From Pisolithus tinctorius (Eukaryota > Basidiomycota > Agaricomycetes > Boletales > Pisolithaceae): DNA of 64,000 nt. Made by a program: the position numbers and the translations under genes. The notes beneath the pieces are model-generated. The model ran no database searches and had not been told where the DNA came from. It worked only from the letters and a program-made list of their open reading frames with translations. The stretch covers positions 868,001-932,000 of the forward strand of contig JANFAH010000017.1 in assembly GCA_024663395.1 (NCBI GenBank), read 5' to 3'. Positions 46,572 to 58,689 of this stretch are shown here, one piece after another (within the stretch, counting starts at the first letter, position 1; every line of letters starts with the position of its first letter).

Positions 46572-48541
46572 TCATGTAAGTGCGTCAGGTTTGGCTCCTA
46601 GGCAGCCAGGGCAGAAGTGGATGGAAAGGTTGAACTGGGAAAGGTACTCTGACCAGCAGGCCTGTCGATGAGTGAGAACCTTAGAGGTGGAAAAGTACTC
46701 AAGGTTTTTGTGGTCTGTCATCACATTGACAGGTAAGGCAGAACCTTCTAGGTAATGCCACCAATGGTGGAAGGCCTTGAAGATAGCCAACAGCTCCTTG
46801 TCATGGGTATCATAATTGAGTTCTGGTGCAGTCATGGTGCAGGAGTAGAAAGCGACTGGGCAGAGATCACCATTGGAGCAGGTGATCAACAAAATACCAG
46901 CAATGGCATAGTCGGAGGTGTCAGTTTCCACTGTAAGTGGAGCATCAGGGACCCAATGAGTGAGAATGGGAGCAGAGCTGAAGGCTTCCTTCAGGTGGAG
47001 GAAAGCAGAGCAGCACTCCTCAGAAAAGTTCCAAGGAGCACCCTTTCACATGAGGCGAGTGAGCAGAACAACAATGTTGGAGTAGTTATTAATGAATCAT
47101 CTGTAGAAGTTTGTGAAGCCAAGGAAGGACTGGACATCTTGCACCTTCCACAGCTCAGGCCAGTTGCAGACTGCCTGAACCTTTTTGGTGGACATGGTGA
47201 GACCAGAGGGAGAAAGAATGTAGCTGAGGTACTCAACAGAGTTGGAGTGAAACTCACACTTCTCTGGCTTGGCATAGAGACCATGCTTTCAAAGGCAGTG
47301 GAGTACCTCTTTTATGTGTTCACAATGCAACTCTATATCCTGTGAATAGATTAAGATGTCATCAAGGTATACCATGATGCAGACATCGAGCATGTCTGCA
47401 AAGATGCTATTAACAAATTGTTGGAAGGCCACAGGTGCATTAGTCAGACCAAATGGCATTACCTGCCACTCATAAGAACCATAACAAGTGTGGAATGCTG
47501 TTTTCCATTCATCTGCATCTGTGATGCAGACTAGATGATAGGCATGGTGGAGGTCGATCTTGGTGTAGACTTTAGTGCAGCTTGGAGAGTTGAGTAGGTT
47601 GGAGATGAGTGGCAGTGGATAGTGGTCTTTTTTTGTGATTTTGTTGAGCCCTCAGTAGTCTACACAGAGGCAGAGTGAACCGTCCTTCTTCTTTATGAAG
47701 AGGACAGGGGCACCATGAGTGGAGGTGGACTGTTTGATGAAACCGTAGCCAAGATGCTCATCAATGAAGGTGCAGAGAGCTTCAAGCTCTGGCAGAGACA
47801 GAGAGTAGATTGTGCCAATGGGCAGAGAAGCTCCTTCCTCAAGGTCAATCTTGAGATTGAATGAGCAGTGTGGTGGAAGTTCAGTAGCCTTGTCTTTACT
47901 AAAGACATTGGCAAACTTGTGACACTCAGTGGGGACCAAAGAGAGGTCAGGAGGCAGAGAAGAAGTGGAGGATGCATGAAGCTTCACATCATCAGCAGAG
48001 AGCTGCAAGCAGAACTGTCTAGAGCCAGGGAGAGCACAGGCTCTGACATATGCAGCAGCATTGATGAGTGAGACGAGCAGAGCAGAGCATGGTGAGTCAG
48101 TTGGAGGTGCAGTTGGAGCTGCAGATGGAGCAGAGGGTGTCAGATCCAGAGCAGAGGTTGCAGTGGAAGTTGACAAAGGTGCCTGGGGTGTTGGCATTCC
48201 CTGTAACAGTGGTTTGAATGATATACTGCCCAATACCCAGTCAATCAACAGATTGAAGCAGGTGAGCCAGTTGTGTCCTAATACCAGTGAACATGAAGAA
48301 TCCAATGGAGTAACATAAGATGAAATGGAGTTGACATTGCCAGAAGGAAAGTGGAGGGAAAGATCTACTTCTTGGGAAATGACAACATTTGTACTACCAT
48401 CAAACAAGCAGAGTGGAATTGGTGGAGAAATGGAGGAAACAGGAATGGCATACTTTTTGATTACAGATGGGTCTATGAAACAATGAGAAGAACCAGAATT
48501 GATCAACACAGAAACAGTATCATCAGAATAATCCAGAGGAG
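46572..48541 (-). pseudogene. pol: Chromovirus protease-RT-RNase H with several TGA stops
   Basis: Protease is near 48500 (LINSGSSHCFID, with the usual catalytic Asp read as Asn, a C/T change). RT runs from about 47700 (FIKKKDGSLCLCVDY) through [16 protein letters not shown] and [10 protein letters not shown] (about 47350-47460). RNase H follows (ETDTSDYAIAGILL, HDKELLAIFKAF, TDHKNLEYF) to 46572. In-frame TGA stops at 47652-47654, 47289-47291, 47097-47099 and 47046-47048 all fall where Arg is expected. The frame otherwise holds, so point mutation, not deletion, has inactivated it. Confidence 0.85.
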
Positions 48542-48661
48542 TTACAGACAGAAGTAAAGAATTGGGACTAGAAAGAGCAGATGTGTTGAGTCAGATGTCT
48601 GGTTGTGCACAGTTGGGTTCAATGCTTCCTCCAGGCTGTGCAAGCTCCCTGGAGGAGCAGA

Positions 48662-49860
48662 CTAATTTTTTGGCTCTGCCTGCTCCACAGGCAGAGTAGG
48701 TGGAGTTCCAGCTGTAGCTGCACGGGCTTTGGCTGTGCGAGAGGTGGACTTGGGACAGTCCTTGGTGGAGTGGCCAGCCTCACCACAGAAGAGGCAGAGG
48801 TTGTTTTTCATCTTGCACTGTTGTTCAGTGGAGGTGAGTTTGCCATCTTTACCCAGAAGGTGGGCAATATTGGGCTTGGACACATTGGACTTGGGTGGAT
48901 CTTTCTGTTTGCCCTTGCCCTTGGTGTCGGACTTCGGAGTGGAGGTGGAGGATGACGATTTATTTTTATTGTCAGAGTGGGAAGACTGTGACTTGTTGGA
49001 GGCAGACTTGGTGGTGTGCAAGATCTCCACTTTGCGCTCCCAGTAGCATGCATTGATGGTCTGGGTGCACTTGCAGAGTTGTGCAAGGGTAGAAGGCTTT
49101 CCAACATGAGCGATCTCATCCTTGATGCAGTCTGGAAGTCCACTATAGAAGCAGTGGCAGAGTGCACTGACACTGTAGTCCTTGACTTGTGAAGCCCAGC
49201 GATTGAACTCCACAATGTATTTGGTAATTCGAGAGCCATCCTTCATGGTGAGGTTCTCAAGTTGTTGGATGGCATCCGCTATGGCAACATGTGGACCAAA
49301 ATTAGTTGTGAGCTCTTGTAAGAACTCATGATAGTCGTCCATCCAGAGTGGGCAGTCATAGTTGTTGGGATTTAGTAGGTCTGGCTCAAACCAAGCCAGC
49401 ACCATACCCTTGAGATAAGACTGAGCAAAGGTAACCTTGGCTCTGTCAGAGTGGAATGCACAGGGGTGGTCTTGAAAGTTCAACTCACATTGTATGAGGA
49501 ACTTGTGGAGCTTCTTAGGGTCAGAGCCATCAAAGGTGTCAGGCTCGCAGACTTTGGTTTTCAGAGTGGAGTCCCCAGTGTGCAAACTAGACCATGCAAG
49601 TGCATGGACAGCTCTAGCAAGAGCTATGAAGGGATCCTCTGGCAGCTCAGCTGGGTCTTTGGGGATATCCCCATCACTGCTGCCCCTGCCATTGGGATCA
49701 CCGTCAGGATAGTCAGGGTCAGGGTCAGGTCCATCATCTCAATTACAAGGAGATGGAGTATGGAAGGTTGTGGGGTGGAGGTTGGAGCAACCAGCTTGTG
49801 AAGCACTTTTGCCTTTGGTGTGAGAGTGGTGTTGAGCAGAGAAAGATTGGAATTGTTCAA
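48662..49860 (-). pseudogene. gag: Chromovirus Gag
   Basis: The main frame (49585-48662, 307 residues) contains a capsid region (TFDGSDPKKLHKFLIQCELNF, in part; YLKGMVLAWFEPDLL; ITKYIVEFNRWASQV). It ends with a Ser/Lys-rich stretch and a CCHC knuckle CLFCGEAGHSTKDC (C-x2-C-x4-H-x4-C). The N-terminal acidic/proline part lies in another frame at 49860-49624, so one frame change has occurred. A stop precedes the protease frame. Confidence 0.8.
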
Positions 49861-50006
49861 TGATGGAAGGGAGTCAACATGGATTAGCTGGCACTACAGC
49901 AAGGTTCTCAGCAACCTCTCTTTGAGATTGAGCTCAAGTTCTCATGATGGTGTAAGTTTTTTGGAGGACAGAAAATGAGATCATACAAGTGTGAGTATGA
50001 ATATAC

Positions 50007-50740
50007 TGTCAGGTCCAGGCCTACTCCAACCAACTCCAACACTAAACAAGGTCTAGAGAGTGGTTCAGAAGCAAGTCCAACACAAAGAACAGAACTCTGA
50101 CTGGCAGAGTGGTGGCAGGAATGAAGTCCACCAAGACAAAGGTGGAGTGGAGTGAGGGTGTCAGGTTTAGCTCATGTGCTACCCCCTTGCACAATCTCAG
50201 CCCTCATATTTCAGAGGGAGAGTACAGACAGAGAGTCAGAGGTAACTCTGACAGACAGAGGACAGAGACAGAAGGAGTAGGAACTAAGTTGATATTTGTA
50301 CTGAAGAACAGCAGAGTATGATACATGCTTTTATACTGCTACAGAGATACAGTAACTGGAATCAGAACTGACATATGGAGACTCATAAAATTTCAAGTAA
50401 AACTTCCTGGACGATGAATGAAGGGTAGATGGAGGACATATGAATGGGTAACACAGAACATCCCAAAAAGGAAACAGTCCAGGCACTGGACCATGTGGTG
50501 CACACACTGCAGAGTACCTGACTGTGCACTGTCAGGGAGAAGTCCAAAGGGTGGTCACATGACTCCTCAGAGAGTGGTCCACACAGTCTGGCTGAAAGGC
50601 AGTACAGGTCTGACAGCAGTTGGAGCAGAGATGGTTCATAAATGATAGAAGGTGGGTGGAGTTGGCACAGAGTGAGTGAATGACCAGCAGAAAAGGGTGT
50701 GGAGTTAGTGAGGATGCAGGATGAACGCATGGTCATGACA
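50007..50740 (-). repeat. Chromovirus 5' LTR (734 bp)
   Basis: It starts TGTCAGGTCC on the plus strand, ends GGTCATGACA and is followed by the GAGAT duplication. It differs from the other LTR at many C/T and G/A positions and by one ~19-bp indel. Confidence 0.9.
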
Positions 50741-50745
50741 GAGAT

Positions 50746-50964
50746 CCCTCTCCCCACACTGCCAACCATGCCCCTTGTCTCTCCCAACTCATACATGTGG
50801 CAACCCCCAACCTGATTGAGGCAGAGAGGGCTGCACTTAGGGCAAGGTTTGTTGCTGCCTTTGCAGCTCTGGTCACTGAGGCTAGGTGCCTCCCAGATGA
50901 CAAGGAGGAATTGTGGGAGGAGAAGGTGATGTGGCACTTCAGTCAACCCCTCTTGGAGACCTAG
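50746..50964 (+). pseudogene. 3' part of the ORF interrupted by the chromovirus
   Basis: A well-formed frame (LIEAERAALRARFVAAFAAL, then LPDDKEELWEEKVMWHF) ends in TAG at 50962. It is alanine-rich and helical with no motif I recognise. The target duplication joins it to the part upstream of 42614. Confidence 0.4.
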
Positions 50965-50998
50965 TAGGTCTGGAGATTTTGATATAAGTATTAACCTA

Positions 50999-52575
50999 CA
51001 GTGGCTCACAAAATTGTCCCAATGTTTGCATGTTTTTCATTAATCATGGTGTAGTGAGTGAACTATTATTATTGGGTCCAAGGTGTTGGTGGATGGATCA
51101 AAGCAGCTGGTCATGGCTATCTGATGAGCCATATTACATAATATTTGAGTAGAAACTGATGTCAGAATACCCAAATGAAAATGAGAGCCCATTGGGACAA
51201 TTATGTAACTTTGTGACATACTGGGGATGTAGTCCTTGGGAATGCATATAAAACATGGTGAGATGCTCACCAATGGTTACATAATGTATCACATGGTCTA
51301 CTGAATGATTTGTCAACAAACAAACAATGCCAAACAGTGATTTTGCACCACTAAGCCTCCTCACTGTAACACAAGTCAAGAAATCACCATTCTGGCTCAT
51401 CAGGGACATTCACTCAGGGCAACCTCAGCAAATGCTGGTGTACACTATAGTATGATCAATAGAATATGCTATCAGCACCATTGGTCTCTTCAGAAAGCTG
51501 CTGGCAGTCATCTCCTGCACTGTTTCCCCACCAAAGCTCCATGTGTCCTGGGACCAATCAGTACTGTGAGAGCTGAGAATGATGTGGAGGTCCAATCTGG
51601 CATTCATCCTATCATGAACAAACCAATCACCCACTAACTACTACATCATAGCTGAAGCAAAGCCTGCATGAAGGCTCAGGTGAAGCACAACCCTTCTGGG
51701 CACTCCCAGTGTCATGGGAGGGCTGGCCGGACTGTACTCTGAGCTGGACTAGGGATCACTGGAAAGGAGTTATTTGGTCATATAAGACTACAGGAAATAT
51801 CCAGTGACAGCTTGAAGGCCAGGAATGTGCAACCTGGTAGCTCAGTAGCATATCCCTCCCATGGGACCTGGAGTGAGAGAGGGTTTAGCTTCACCCTGAC
51901 CTCCCCACCAGTTTCCCATTCACAGAAATGCACTAGTTAATGGGTGATTGGTTTGTTCATGATAGGATGAATGCCAGATTGGACCTCCACATCATTCTCA
52001 GCTCTCACAGTACTGATTGGTCCCAGGACACATGGAGCTTTGGTGGGGAAACAGTGCAGGAGATGACTGCCAGCAGCTTTCTGAAGAGACCAATGGTGCT
52101 GATAGCATATTCTATTGATCATACTATAGTGTACACCAGCATTTGCTGAGGTTGCCCTGAGTGAATGTCCCTGATGAGCCAGAATGGTGATTTCTTGACT
52201 TGTGTTACAGTGAGGAGGCTTAGTGGTGCAAAATCACTGTTTGGCATTGTTTGTTTGTTGACAAATCATTCAGTAGACCATGTGATACATTATGTAACCA
52301 TTGGTGAGCATCTCACCATGTTTTATATGCATTCCCAAGGACTACATCCCCAGTATGTCACAAAGTTACATAATTGTCCCAATGGGCTCTCATTTTCATT
52401 TGGGTATTCTGACATCAGTTTCTACTCAAATATTATGTAATATGGCTCATCAGATAGCCATGACCAGCTGCTTTGATCCATCCACCAACACCTTGGACCC
52501 AATAATAATAGTTCACTCACTACACCATGATTAATGAAAAACATGCAAACATTGGGACAATTTTGTGAGCCACTG
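50999..52575. mobile_element. Palindromic TA-flanked element with ~640-bp identical arms
   Basis: It starts CAGTGGCTCACAAAATTG and ends with its reverse complement, flanked by TA on both sides (50997-50998, 52576-52577). Positions pair to a constant sum of 103574 from the tips to about 51639/51935. Every stretch I compared was identical, with no indel. The ~295-bp centre is unique and codes for nothing visible. TA target and TIR style fit a Tc1/mariner-related non-autonomous element. It is a relative of the degenerate element at 4159-5941. Confidence 0.85.
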
Positions 52576-52577
52576 TA

Positions 52578-53540
52578 ATAGGTGTCATTTGGGTGGGAAT
52601 TCCCAACTTTTGGGGATTCTCCACCACCATTCCTGGAGATTCTCCAGGGCAGCAATTTAATATGGTTGGAGAAAATGTTTTCTCCATAATATATATATAT
52701 ATATATATATATTATACATCAAATGAAAGGGTAGCTGGGGTCCAAATTGGACTTTCTCCAGGCTAAATAGACCCACTTTCCAGGTTGATCCTGGGCTTTC
52801 CCCAGGCTAAATAGACCTGCTTTCCAGGTTGAACCTGGGATTTCCCCAGGCTAGATAGACTCACTTGCCAGGATGAACCTGGGCTTTCCCCAGGCTAAAT
52901 AGACCCATTTTCCCAGGCCATGGGAAGTTGCAAGCCATTCTTACAGAGTGACACAACTTGAGACCATCAATTATGGCACTTGCATTGGAATCCTAGGTGA
53001 TCAGGAGGATTCCTTGAAAGGCAGGGGGGATGGAGGAGAACAGACAGCAGGTGAGTGGTACAGGGGGAGAAAGGGGCAGGGCAGATGATAGAGGAAAGGG
53101 GAGGTAGAATGACACCTTCTGCATATGACATCAGAATCATCTGGGTGTTAACTCTCAGGAAACATCCCTGTGACCAAACACTCCACTCATCCTTATGCAC
53201 TCAAACTAACCTACTCTGTGCTTTAGCTCACCCTGCCCCTCATGCTGCTCTAACAAGATGGTGGAGGACAGTTTGGACACCAACAAACTCCCATGATGAA
53301 GTCAACAAATATACCATTGGAAAAACTCTGTGATGTTCAGAAGTTAAGACACTACCATCTCCTCTATGTCACCAGGAAAATCACACAGGTGTGAGAGGAT
53401 GGAGACAAGGAACATGAAGCAGAGAGTATTGTCCTATGAAAGAATGAACTGTTGAGAGGCTCAAACACTAACAACACCACAAGGTATATCAACAGTTGGT
53501 GTAAAGGACAGAGAAGGTGATCCTCTAAGTGCATACTCCA
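52578..53540. repeat. Composite satellite A: lead-in and 44-bp repeats
   Basis: After ATAGGTGTC comes GGGAATTCCCA and several GGGGATTCTCC/GGAGATTCTCC words. A (TA)n run (about 52688-52712) follows, then about four 44-bp units (GGCTAAATAGACC at 52761, 52805, 52849, 52893). From about 52920 to 53540 the sequence is unique without a recognised gene. Confidence 0.75.
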
Positions 53541-53544
53541 TGTC

Positions 53545-54540
53545 CTGCTGGGGATTGAGTCTATGTCATGTTGGGGATTCTCCATGTCATGTTGGAGATT
53601 ACCCATGGCCTATGGGGGTGCTCCATGTCAAGTGTGGGGATTCTCCATGTCAAGGATGGGGATTCTCCATGTCATGTTGGAGATTCTCCATGCCATGTTG
53701 GGGATTCTCCATGTCCCACTGGGGATTCTGCATGTCATGTTGGAGATTCCCCATGTCAAGGATGGGGATTCTCCATGTCATGTTGGGGATTCCCCATGGC
53801 CTACTGGGGAATCTCCATGACATGTTGGAGATTCTCCATGTCAAGGGTGGGGATTCTCCATACCATGTTGGGGATTCTCCATGCCACATTGGGGATTCCC
53901 CACAGCCCACTGGGGATTCTCCATGACATGTTGGAGATTCTCTGCATCAAAGGTGGGGATTCTCCATGCCATGTTGGGGATTTTCCATGGCCCACTGGGG
54001 ATTCTCCATGACATGCTGGGCATTCTCCACATCAAAGGTGGGGATTCTCCATGCTCTGTTGGGGATTCTCCATGCCCACTGGGGATTCTCCATGTCATGT
54101 TGGATATTCTCCATGTCAAGGATGGGGATTCTCCATGCCATGTTGGGGATTCTCCATGGCCCACTGGGGATTCTCCATGCCATGTTGGGGATTCTCCATG
54201 TCATGATGGAGATTCCCCATGGCAAGGATGAGGATTCTCCATGCATGTTGGGGATTCTCCATGGCCCACTGGGAATTCTCCATGTCATGTTGGGGATTCT
54301 CCATGGCCCACTGGGGATTCTCCATGGCCCATTGAGGATTCTCCATGACATGTTGGAGATTCTCCACATCAAAGGTGGGGATTCTCCATGCCATGTTGGG
54401 GATTCTCCATGGCCCACTGGTGATTCTCTATGTCAAGGATGGAGATTCTTCATGTCATGTTGGGGATTCTCCATGGTTTAGCTGGGGATTCTCCATGTCC
54501 CACTGGGGATTCTCCATGTCAAGTTGGAGATTTTCTATCC
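53545..54540. repeat. Composite satellite A: 21-bp repeats, about 47 copies
   Basis: The unit is GGGGATTCTCCATG plus seven variable bases (TCATGTT, CCATGTT, GCCCACT and others). Because 21 is a multiple of three, all six frames give long repetitive open stretches that are not genes. Confidence 0.9.
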
Positions 54541-54999
54541 TTGACATGGCAGATCCCTACCCTTGACATCAATCACCTAGCACACCATAGGCCTTCTAGG
54601 AATCCCTGGATGCCACAAATGCCCACCTTGATATGGTACTGGCAGTACAACAACATCAATACAAGCATGCAAGGAGTGTCATACATATAATTAATGATTA
54701 TTGCGGGTGTGCCAGCAGGTGTAGGAGGTCCAACCTTTCCTGCTGAGTTCATTGTCACCCAGCACAGCCAGGAGCTTCTCCAGGAGTTGGTGGACTTGGT
54801 TGACAATGTATCCTGGTTCAAGGTTGCTAGGCTTGCAGTGGTCAATGTGGTAAGATCTGAAAAGCATTGTGAATGATATTTTACAACTTGACAGGCATGT
54901 AGTTGGGAGTAATCAATACCAATATGCAGAACTCCAGCATGGAAGCCACCCTTCTTGCCTGTAACATCAACACAGTACTTGTGCTTGAACTCCCTGCAC
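54541..54999. other. Spacer between satellite A and the RPB1 relic
   Basis: A minus-strand frame continues from the RPB1 relic through this stretch ([14 protein letters not shown] at about 54935-54976) but no longer resembles RPB1; I do not recognise it. Confidence 0.35.
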
Positions 55000-55840
55000 A
55001 ATGAGGTAATGTCCAATGGTGGAAGCTGAATGGTATACACTTTCCTTCCACTCTGCTGCCCAACACAGACAGCCATCTGCAAGACATTGATATATGAACA
55101 TTTTGATCCTGAAGCAACCATCTGCTTGACATTGTTGTCCTCCTTCAAGTGCTCCTGCACATATCAACCAGAATGGCCACAATTAAGGTTAAATTCACAC
55201 TCAACCATATGGCTGAAGGATTCTAGGATAGTCATGCTAGGCATGACCTTCAAGTGGTTGTGATATGCATCATCAATAATCTCCCGGGCCCTCTGCTTCC
55301 TTTCTGCAATTTTCTTTGGTGATGAAGCTTGTCACTTTCAGTCCAGCAATAGATCACCATTGCTGATACTGAACCCATTATGGAAAAGCCAGTAGTTGAT
55401 GACCATTTGTATACCAGTGAAGACCTGACACATGGCAGGACCTTTCTTGCAGAAGACAATATGTATCAGACTGCCCTGGGTCACACCAACCATCTTTTTG
55501 TACATGAACTGGATGAGGTCACCCAATGGATCATGCACTGCACTGCCATAGTAGACCATGACATCCTCCAGCACCTTGATGAGACATCATTGGATATAGC
55601 CTGTCTCCCCCATTGACAACAGTATCAATGAGAGCTTCTTGACCAACCATGGCATGGAAACAGAACTCCTGCAGGGTCAGCCCACACAGGTATGGTTCTC
55701 CATCAATCCACTCACCTCTGAACTGAAGTCATCCTTGGTAAAGTGAGGTAACATCCAATGGTGGAAGCTAAATGGTATACACTTTCCTACTACAACTCTG
55801 CCACCTGACACAGGTGGATATCTGACATGTGCATCATGTT
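55000..55840 (-). pseudogene. Rearranged RNA polymerase II largest-subunit (RPB1) fragment
   Basis: Minus-strand pieces match RPB1 but in permuted order. First (55840-55500) come [43 protein letters not shown] (bridge-helix region), a TGA in place of Arg after ETGYIQ, then LEDVMV and LGDLIQFMY. Directly after (55499-55000) come KKMVGVTQGSLIHIVF, GIQMVINYWLFHNGFSI, GMTILESF-like sequence, [20 protein letters not shown] and again a VGQQ...[16 protein letters not shown] piece. In RPB1 the second block precedes the first. The overlap at both ends suggests one junction of a tandem duplication. Stops and frame changes make it non-functional. Confidence 0.7.
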
Positions 55841-57480
55841 TGTCACTGTGAGACTGCACTAGTACTGGAAAAGAGGACAGCACAAACAAGGGATGTAGTC
55901 ATGCACATCAGCCCCTCTACAAATCATGAATCATCAGATGCCTTCCAAAAAAACAATGGGCAGGTCAGACCATGCCACAGATACATTGAAACCTATAGGC
56001 TACCTCAGTAGGTGTGAAACTACTAAGGGAATGGTGAAGGGAATGTATCACTATGTATGCTCTAAGGTGATTATGTAAGCATGGCTGAAGCGCACCTAAG
56101 TCACAACCACACTGGCACTTTATAATCTCCAACAAGATAGGTGTCACCAGACCAGCAAAAACACACAGGACAAACCAAATTTCAGACTGGACTTGGAGGC
56201 ATCCAGCAACACATTATGTAAGGCAACACACTGTAAGATCAAACAAAGCCTTCAACTCTGTATCTACAGTATTAATGAATGGGAAGTATGAGGGTAGGAA
56301 GGGTATCATTGGCAAGCACTGGGCCATGTATAGAATTAGTGGGGATGAAGTCTTCAACTCTGTATCTACAGTGTTAATGAATGGGAAGTACAAGGGTAGG
56401 AAGGGTATCATTGGTGAGCAACTGGGCCATGCATAGAATCAGTGGGGATGAGATGGTAATTGAAATGCATATGACATACCTCCACAGCAACAGCCATGTG
56501 GGGTGGTGCTCACTGAAAGGTAAGGATTGGTGTCCATAGTACTAATGAATGGGGAGGGGGGTATCATCAACAAGCACTGGGTTATGCATGTAATCAGTGA
56601 AGATGGGGGTATGTAACAGAGGTGTACATAATGTACCTCAGTAGCAGATATAATGATTATGGGGGTAGCCATCTTCATCATCAGATGGATAGTGGAGTCT
56701 CTTGTGTGGGGGGCTCTGATAAACATACTCAACCACACTGCATTGGGTCAGTATAATGCATTCAGGTCAGACTAACAGCATACCTGCAATGGGACCTTCC
56801 CTGTGATGGGCCTGTGTCATTCTCACTTTTGTCTTCTGGATATTCTTGATGATGCTTCTGTGATTGGTGGTGGGGGCAGTGGTGGGAGTGCAGGGTTGGA
56901 GAGCGGCTGTGGGAGGCACCATGTTGTAGATGATGTGCTACCAGAGCAGAATCATGCATAGCTCACAAGGTGAGTTGTCAGGCAGTGATGAGGGAGGAAG
57001 AGGTGAATACTCAGATGCTGGAGGGGGTCAACAAGCATTGGGGGTGTTTGGTGCTGCACAGCCTCATGTGTGTGGGTGGGGTTGTGCTTCGGCTGGGGGT
57101 GGGGGGAGACAAGGGGCTGCCTCCTGGTTAGGGCCCTTTTGGTGCATTGTTGGGGGGAGCGCTTTGACAAATGCTTGTGAGTCAGAAATGAGGCAAAGGG
57201 AGTGATGAAGCATATTCACTACTAATGGAATGTCAAAGGCTTTTGGGTCAGCTTCACACAACAGCTGAAGCTGGTCTGAATAATTCACATTAGTCAGGCC
57301 AGCATAATTGTGCAAGATCAGTAATGCTCACCAGCTGTCCAATGCTTGAGATAAAATGATGAAGCAGGTACTGGCACAAAGTGGTCTTCTTCCTCCTCTG
57401 CTGGAGCCTCCAAGTTGTAATCTTGTTCCATCTGCACTTCAGTCACCCCCCCAGGGGACCTATTAGGTTCATATATTCTT
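55841..57480. other. Region with a ~102-bp tandem repeat, no recognised gene
   Basis: TTCAACTCTGTATCTACAG recurs at 56251 and 56353 (period 102), with a diverged third unit at about 56520-56600. The minus-strand frame at 57064-57315 (83 aa, containing VNYSDQLQLLCEADPKAFDI) has gene-like composition but is unassigned. Confidence 0.45.
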
Positions 57481-57489
57481 ATAGATGTA

Positions 57490-58330
57490 TCCACCTAATA
57501 GGTGTTGACCACCTGGGTATTCCCAGTGACTGCTGGAGATTTGCCAGGCCCTGGAGATTCTCCAGAGCAAGGTGTCAGACATGGACTTTCTCCAGGATTA
57601 TTACATCTATAACAGAGTGCCTGGGGTCCAAATGGGGCTTTCCCCAGTGAGTTAATAGACCTATTTCCTGGGTATCCTGGGGGATTCTCCAGCCTAAATG
57701 GACCTGTTCCCAGTGCATCCTGGGGGATTCTCCAGCCTAAATGGACCTGTTCCCTGGACATCATGGGGGATTCCCCAGCCTAAATGGACCTGTTCTCTGG
57801 GCATCCTGGGGGAATCTCCAGCCTAAATGGACCTGTTCCCTGGGCATCCTGGGGGAATCTCCAGCCTAAATAGACCTGTTCCCAGTGCATCCTGGGGGAA
57901 TCTCCAGCCTAAATGGACCTGTTCCCTGGACATCATGGGGGATTCCCCAGCCTAAATGGACCTGTTCTCTGGGCATCCTGGGGGATTCCCCAGCCTAAAT
58001 GGACCTGTTCCCTGGGCATCCTGGGGGATTCTCCAGCCTAAATAGACCTGTTCCCAGTGCATCCTGGGGGATTCCCCAGCCTAAATGGACCTGTTCCCTG
58101 GATATTCTGGGGGATTCCCCAGCCTAAATGGACCTGTTCCCTGGGCATCCTGGGGGATTCTCCAGCCTAAATGGACCTGTTCTCTGGGCATCCTGGGGGA
58201 TTCCCCAGCCTAAATGGACCTGTTCCCTGGGCATCCTGGGGGATTCTCCAGCCTAAATAGACCTGTTCCCAGTGCATCCTGGGAGTTTCCCCAGCCTGAA
58301 TGGACCTGTTCCCAGGGCATCCAGCCCACA
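57490..58330. repeat. Composite satellite B: lead-in and 43-bp repeats
   Basis: It opens like block A (ATAGGTGT, GGAGATTCTCCAG, GGGGTCCAAATGGGGCTTTCCCC). It then has about 16 units of 43 bp built on GGGGGATTCTCCAGCCTAA, ATGGACCTGTTCCCT and GGGCATCCT, alternating TTCTCC and TTCCCC. Confidence 0.88.
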
Positions 58331-58689
58331 CAGACCTATTCCCAGATGATCATGGGAACCTCCAGTTCAAATAGACCACCATCACAGCATGAAGGATCAA
58401 TCAAAATGATTTGGAGTCTCCATGTTGCTGACAGGAGTGTGTATCATGCCAAGTACCTATTTCCATGGAATCTGATTTGAGCACTATATACAATATGAAT
58501 ATGTGAAATAGTATGGCCATAGACCACTGAGGAAAGACTGGTGACATCTGATGGAGGGAGTAGAATATACTTGGTGATGGTGATTGCCCAGGCACAGCAG
58601 ACATATACTTTCACCATGCTTCCCAAGCCTTCAGTGATCTCCAGTCTTGGCCATTGCATACAAGTCAAAGATTGTCCAGGTGTCATTGG

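Larger units (their letters stand above)
42614..50740 (-). mobile_element. Complete but inactivated chromovirus (Ty3/gypsy) with LTRs
   Basis: Left LTR 42614-43328 (715 bp) and right LTR 50007-50740 (734 bp) start TGTCA(A/G)GTCC and end GGTCATGACA. The target duplication is GAGAT (42609-42613 and 50741-50745). On the minus strand the order is gag, protease, RT, RNase H, integrase and chromodomain. A polypurine tract (minus AAGGGGGGGGCAC) touches the 3' LTR at 43329-43342. The size difference of the LTRs comes mostly from an extra block near 50240-50258. The whole element is CpG-depleted. Between integrase and the 3' LTR lies an extra ORF in antisense orientation. No CCA-complementary primer site follows the 5' LTR (the sequence there is GTATATTCATAC), so priming may be unusual or the site is lost. 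Confidence 0.9.

Noticed and set aside
51040..52534. Mirror-image pairs of identical ORFs
   Set aside because: These are the two arms of the palindromic element, not duplicated genes, and show no transposase motifs.
53545..54540. Long open frames on both strands (up to 171 aa)
   Set aside because: They encode seven-residue repeats and exist only because the DNA unit is 21 bp; the same holds for 58541-59415.
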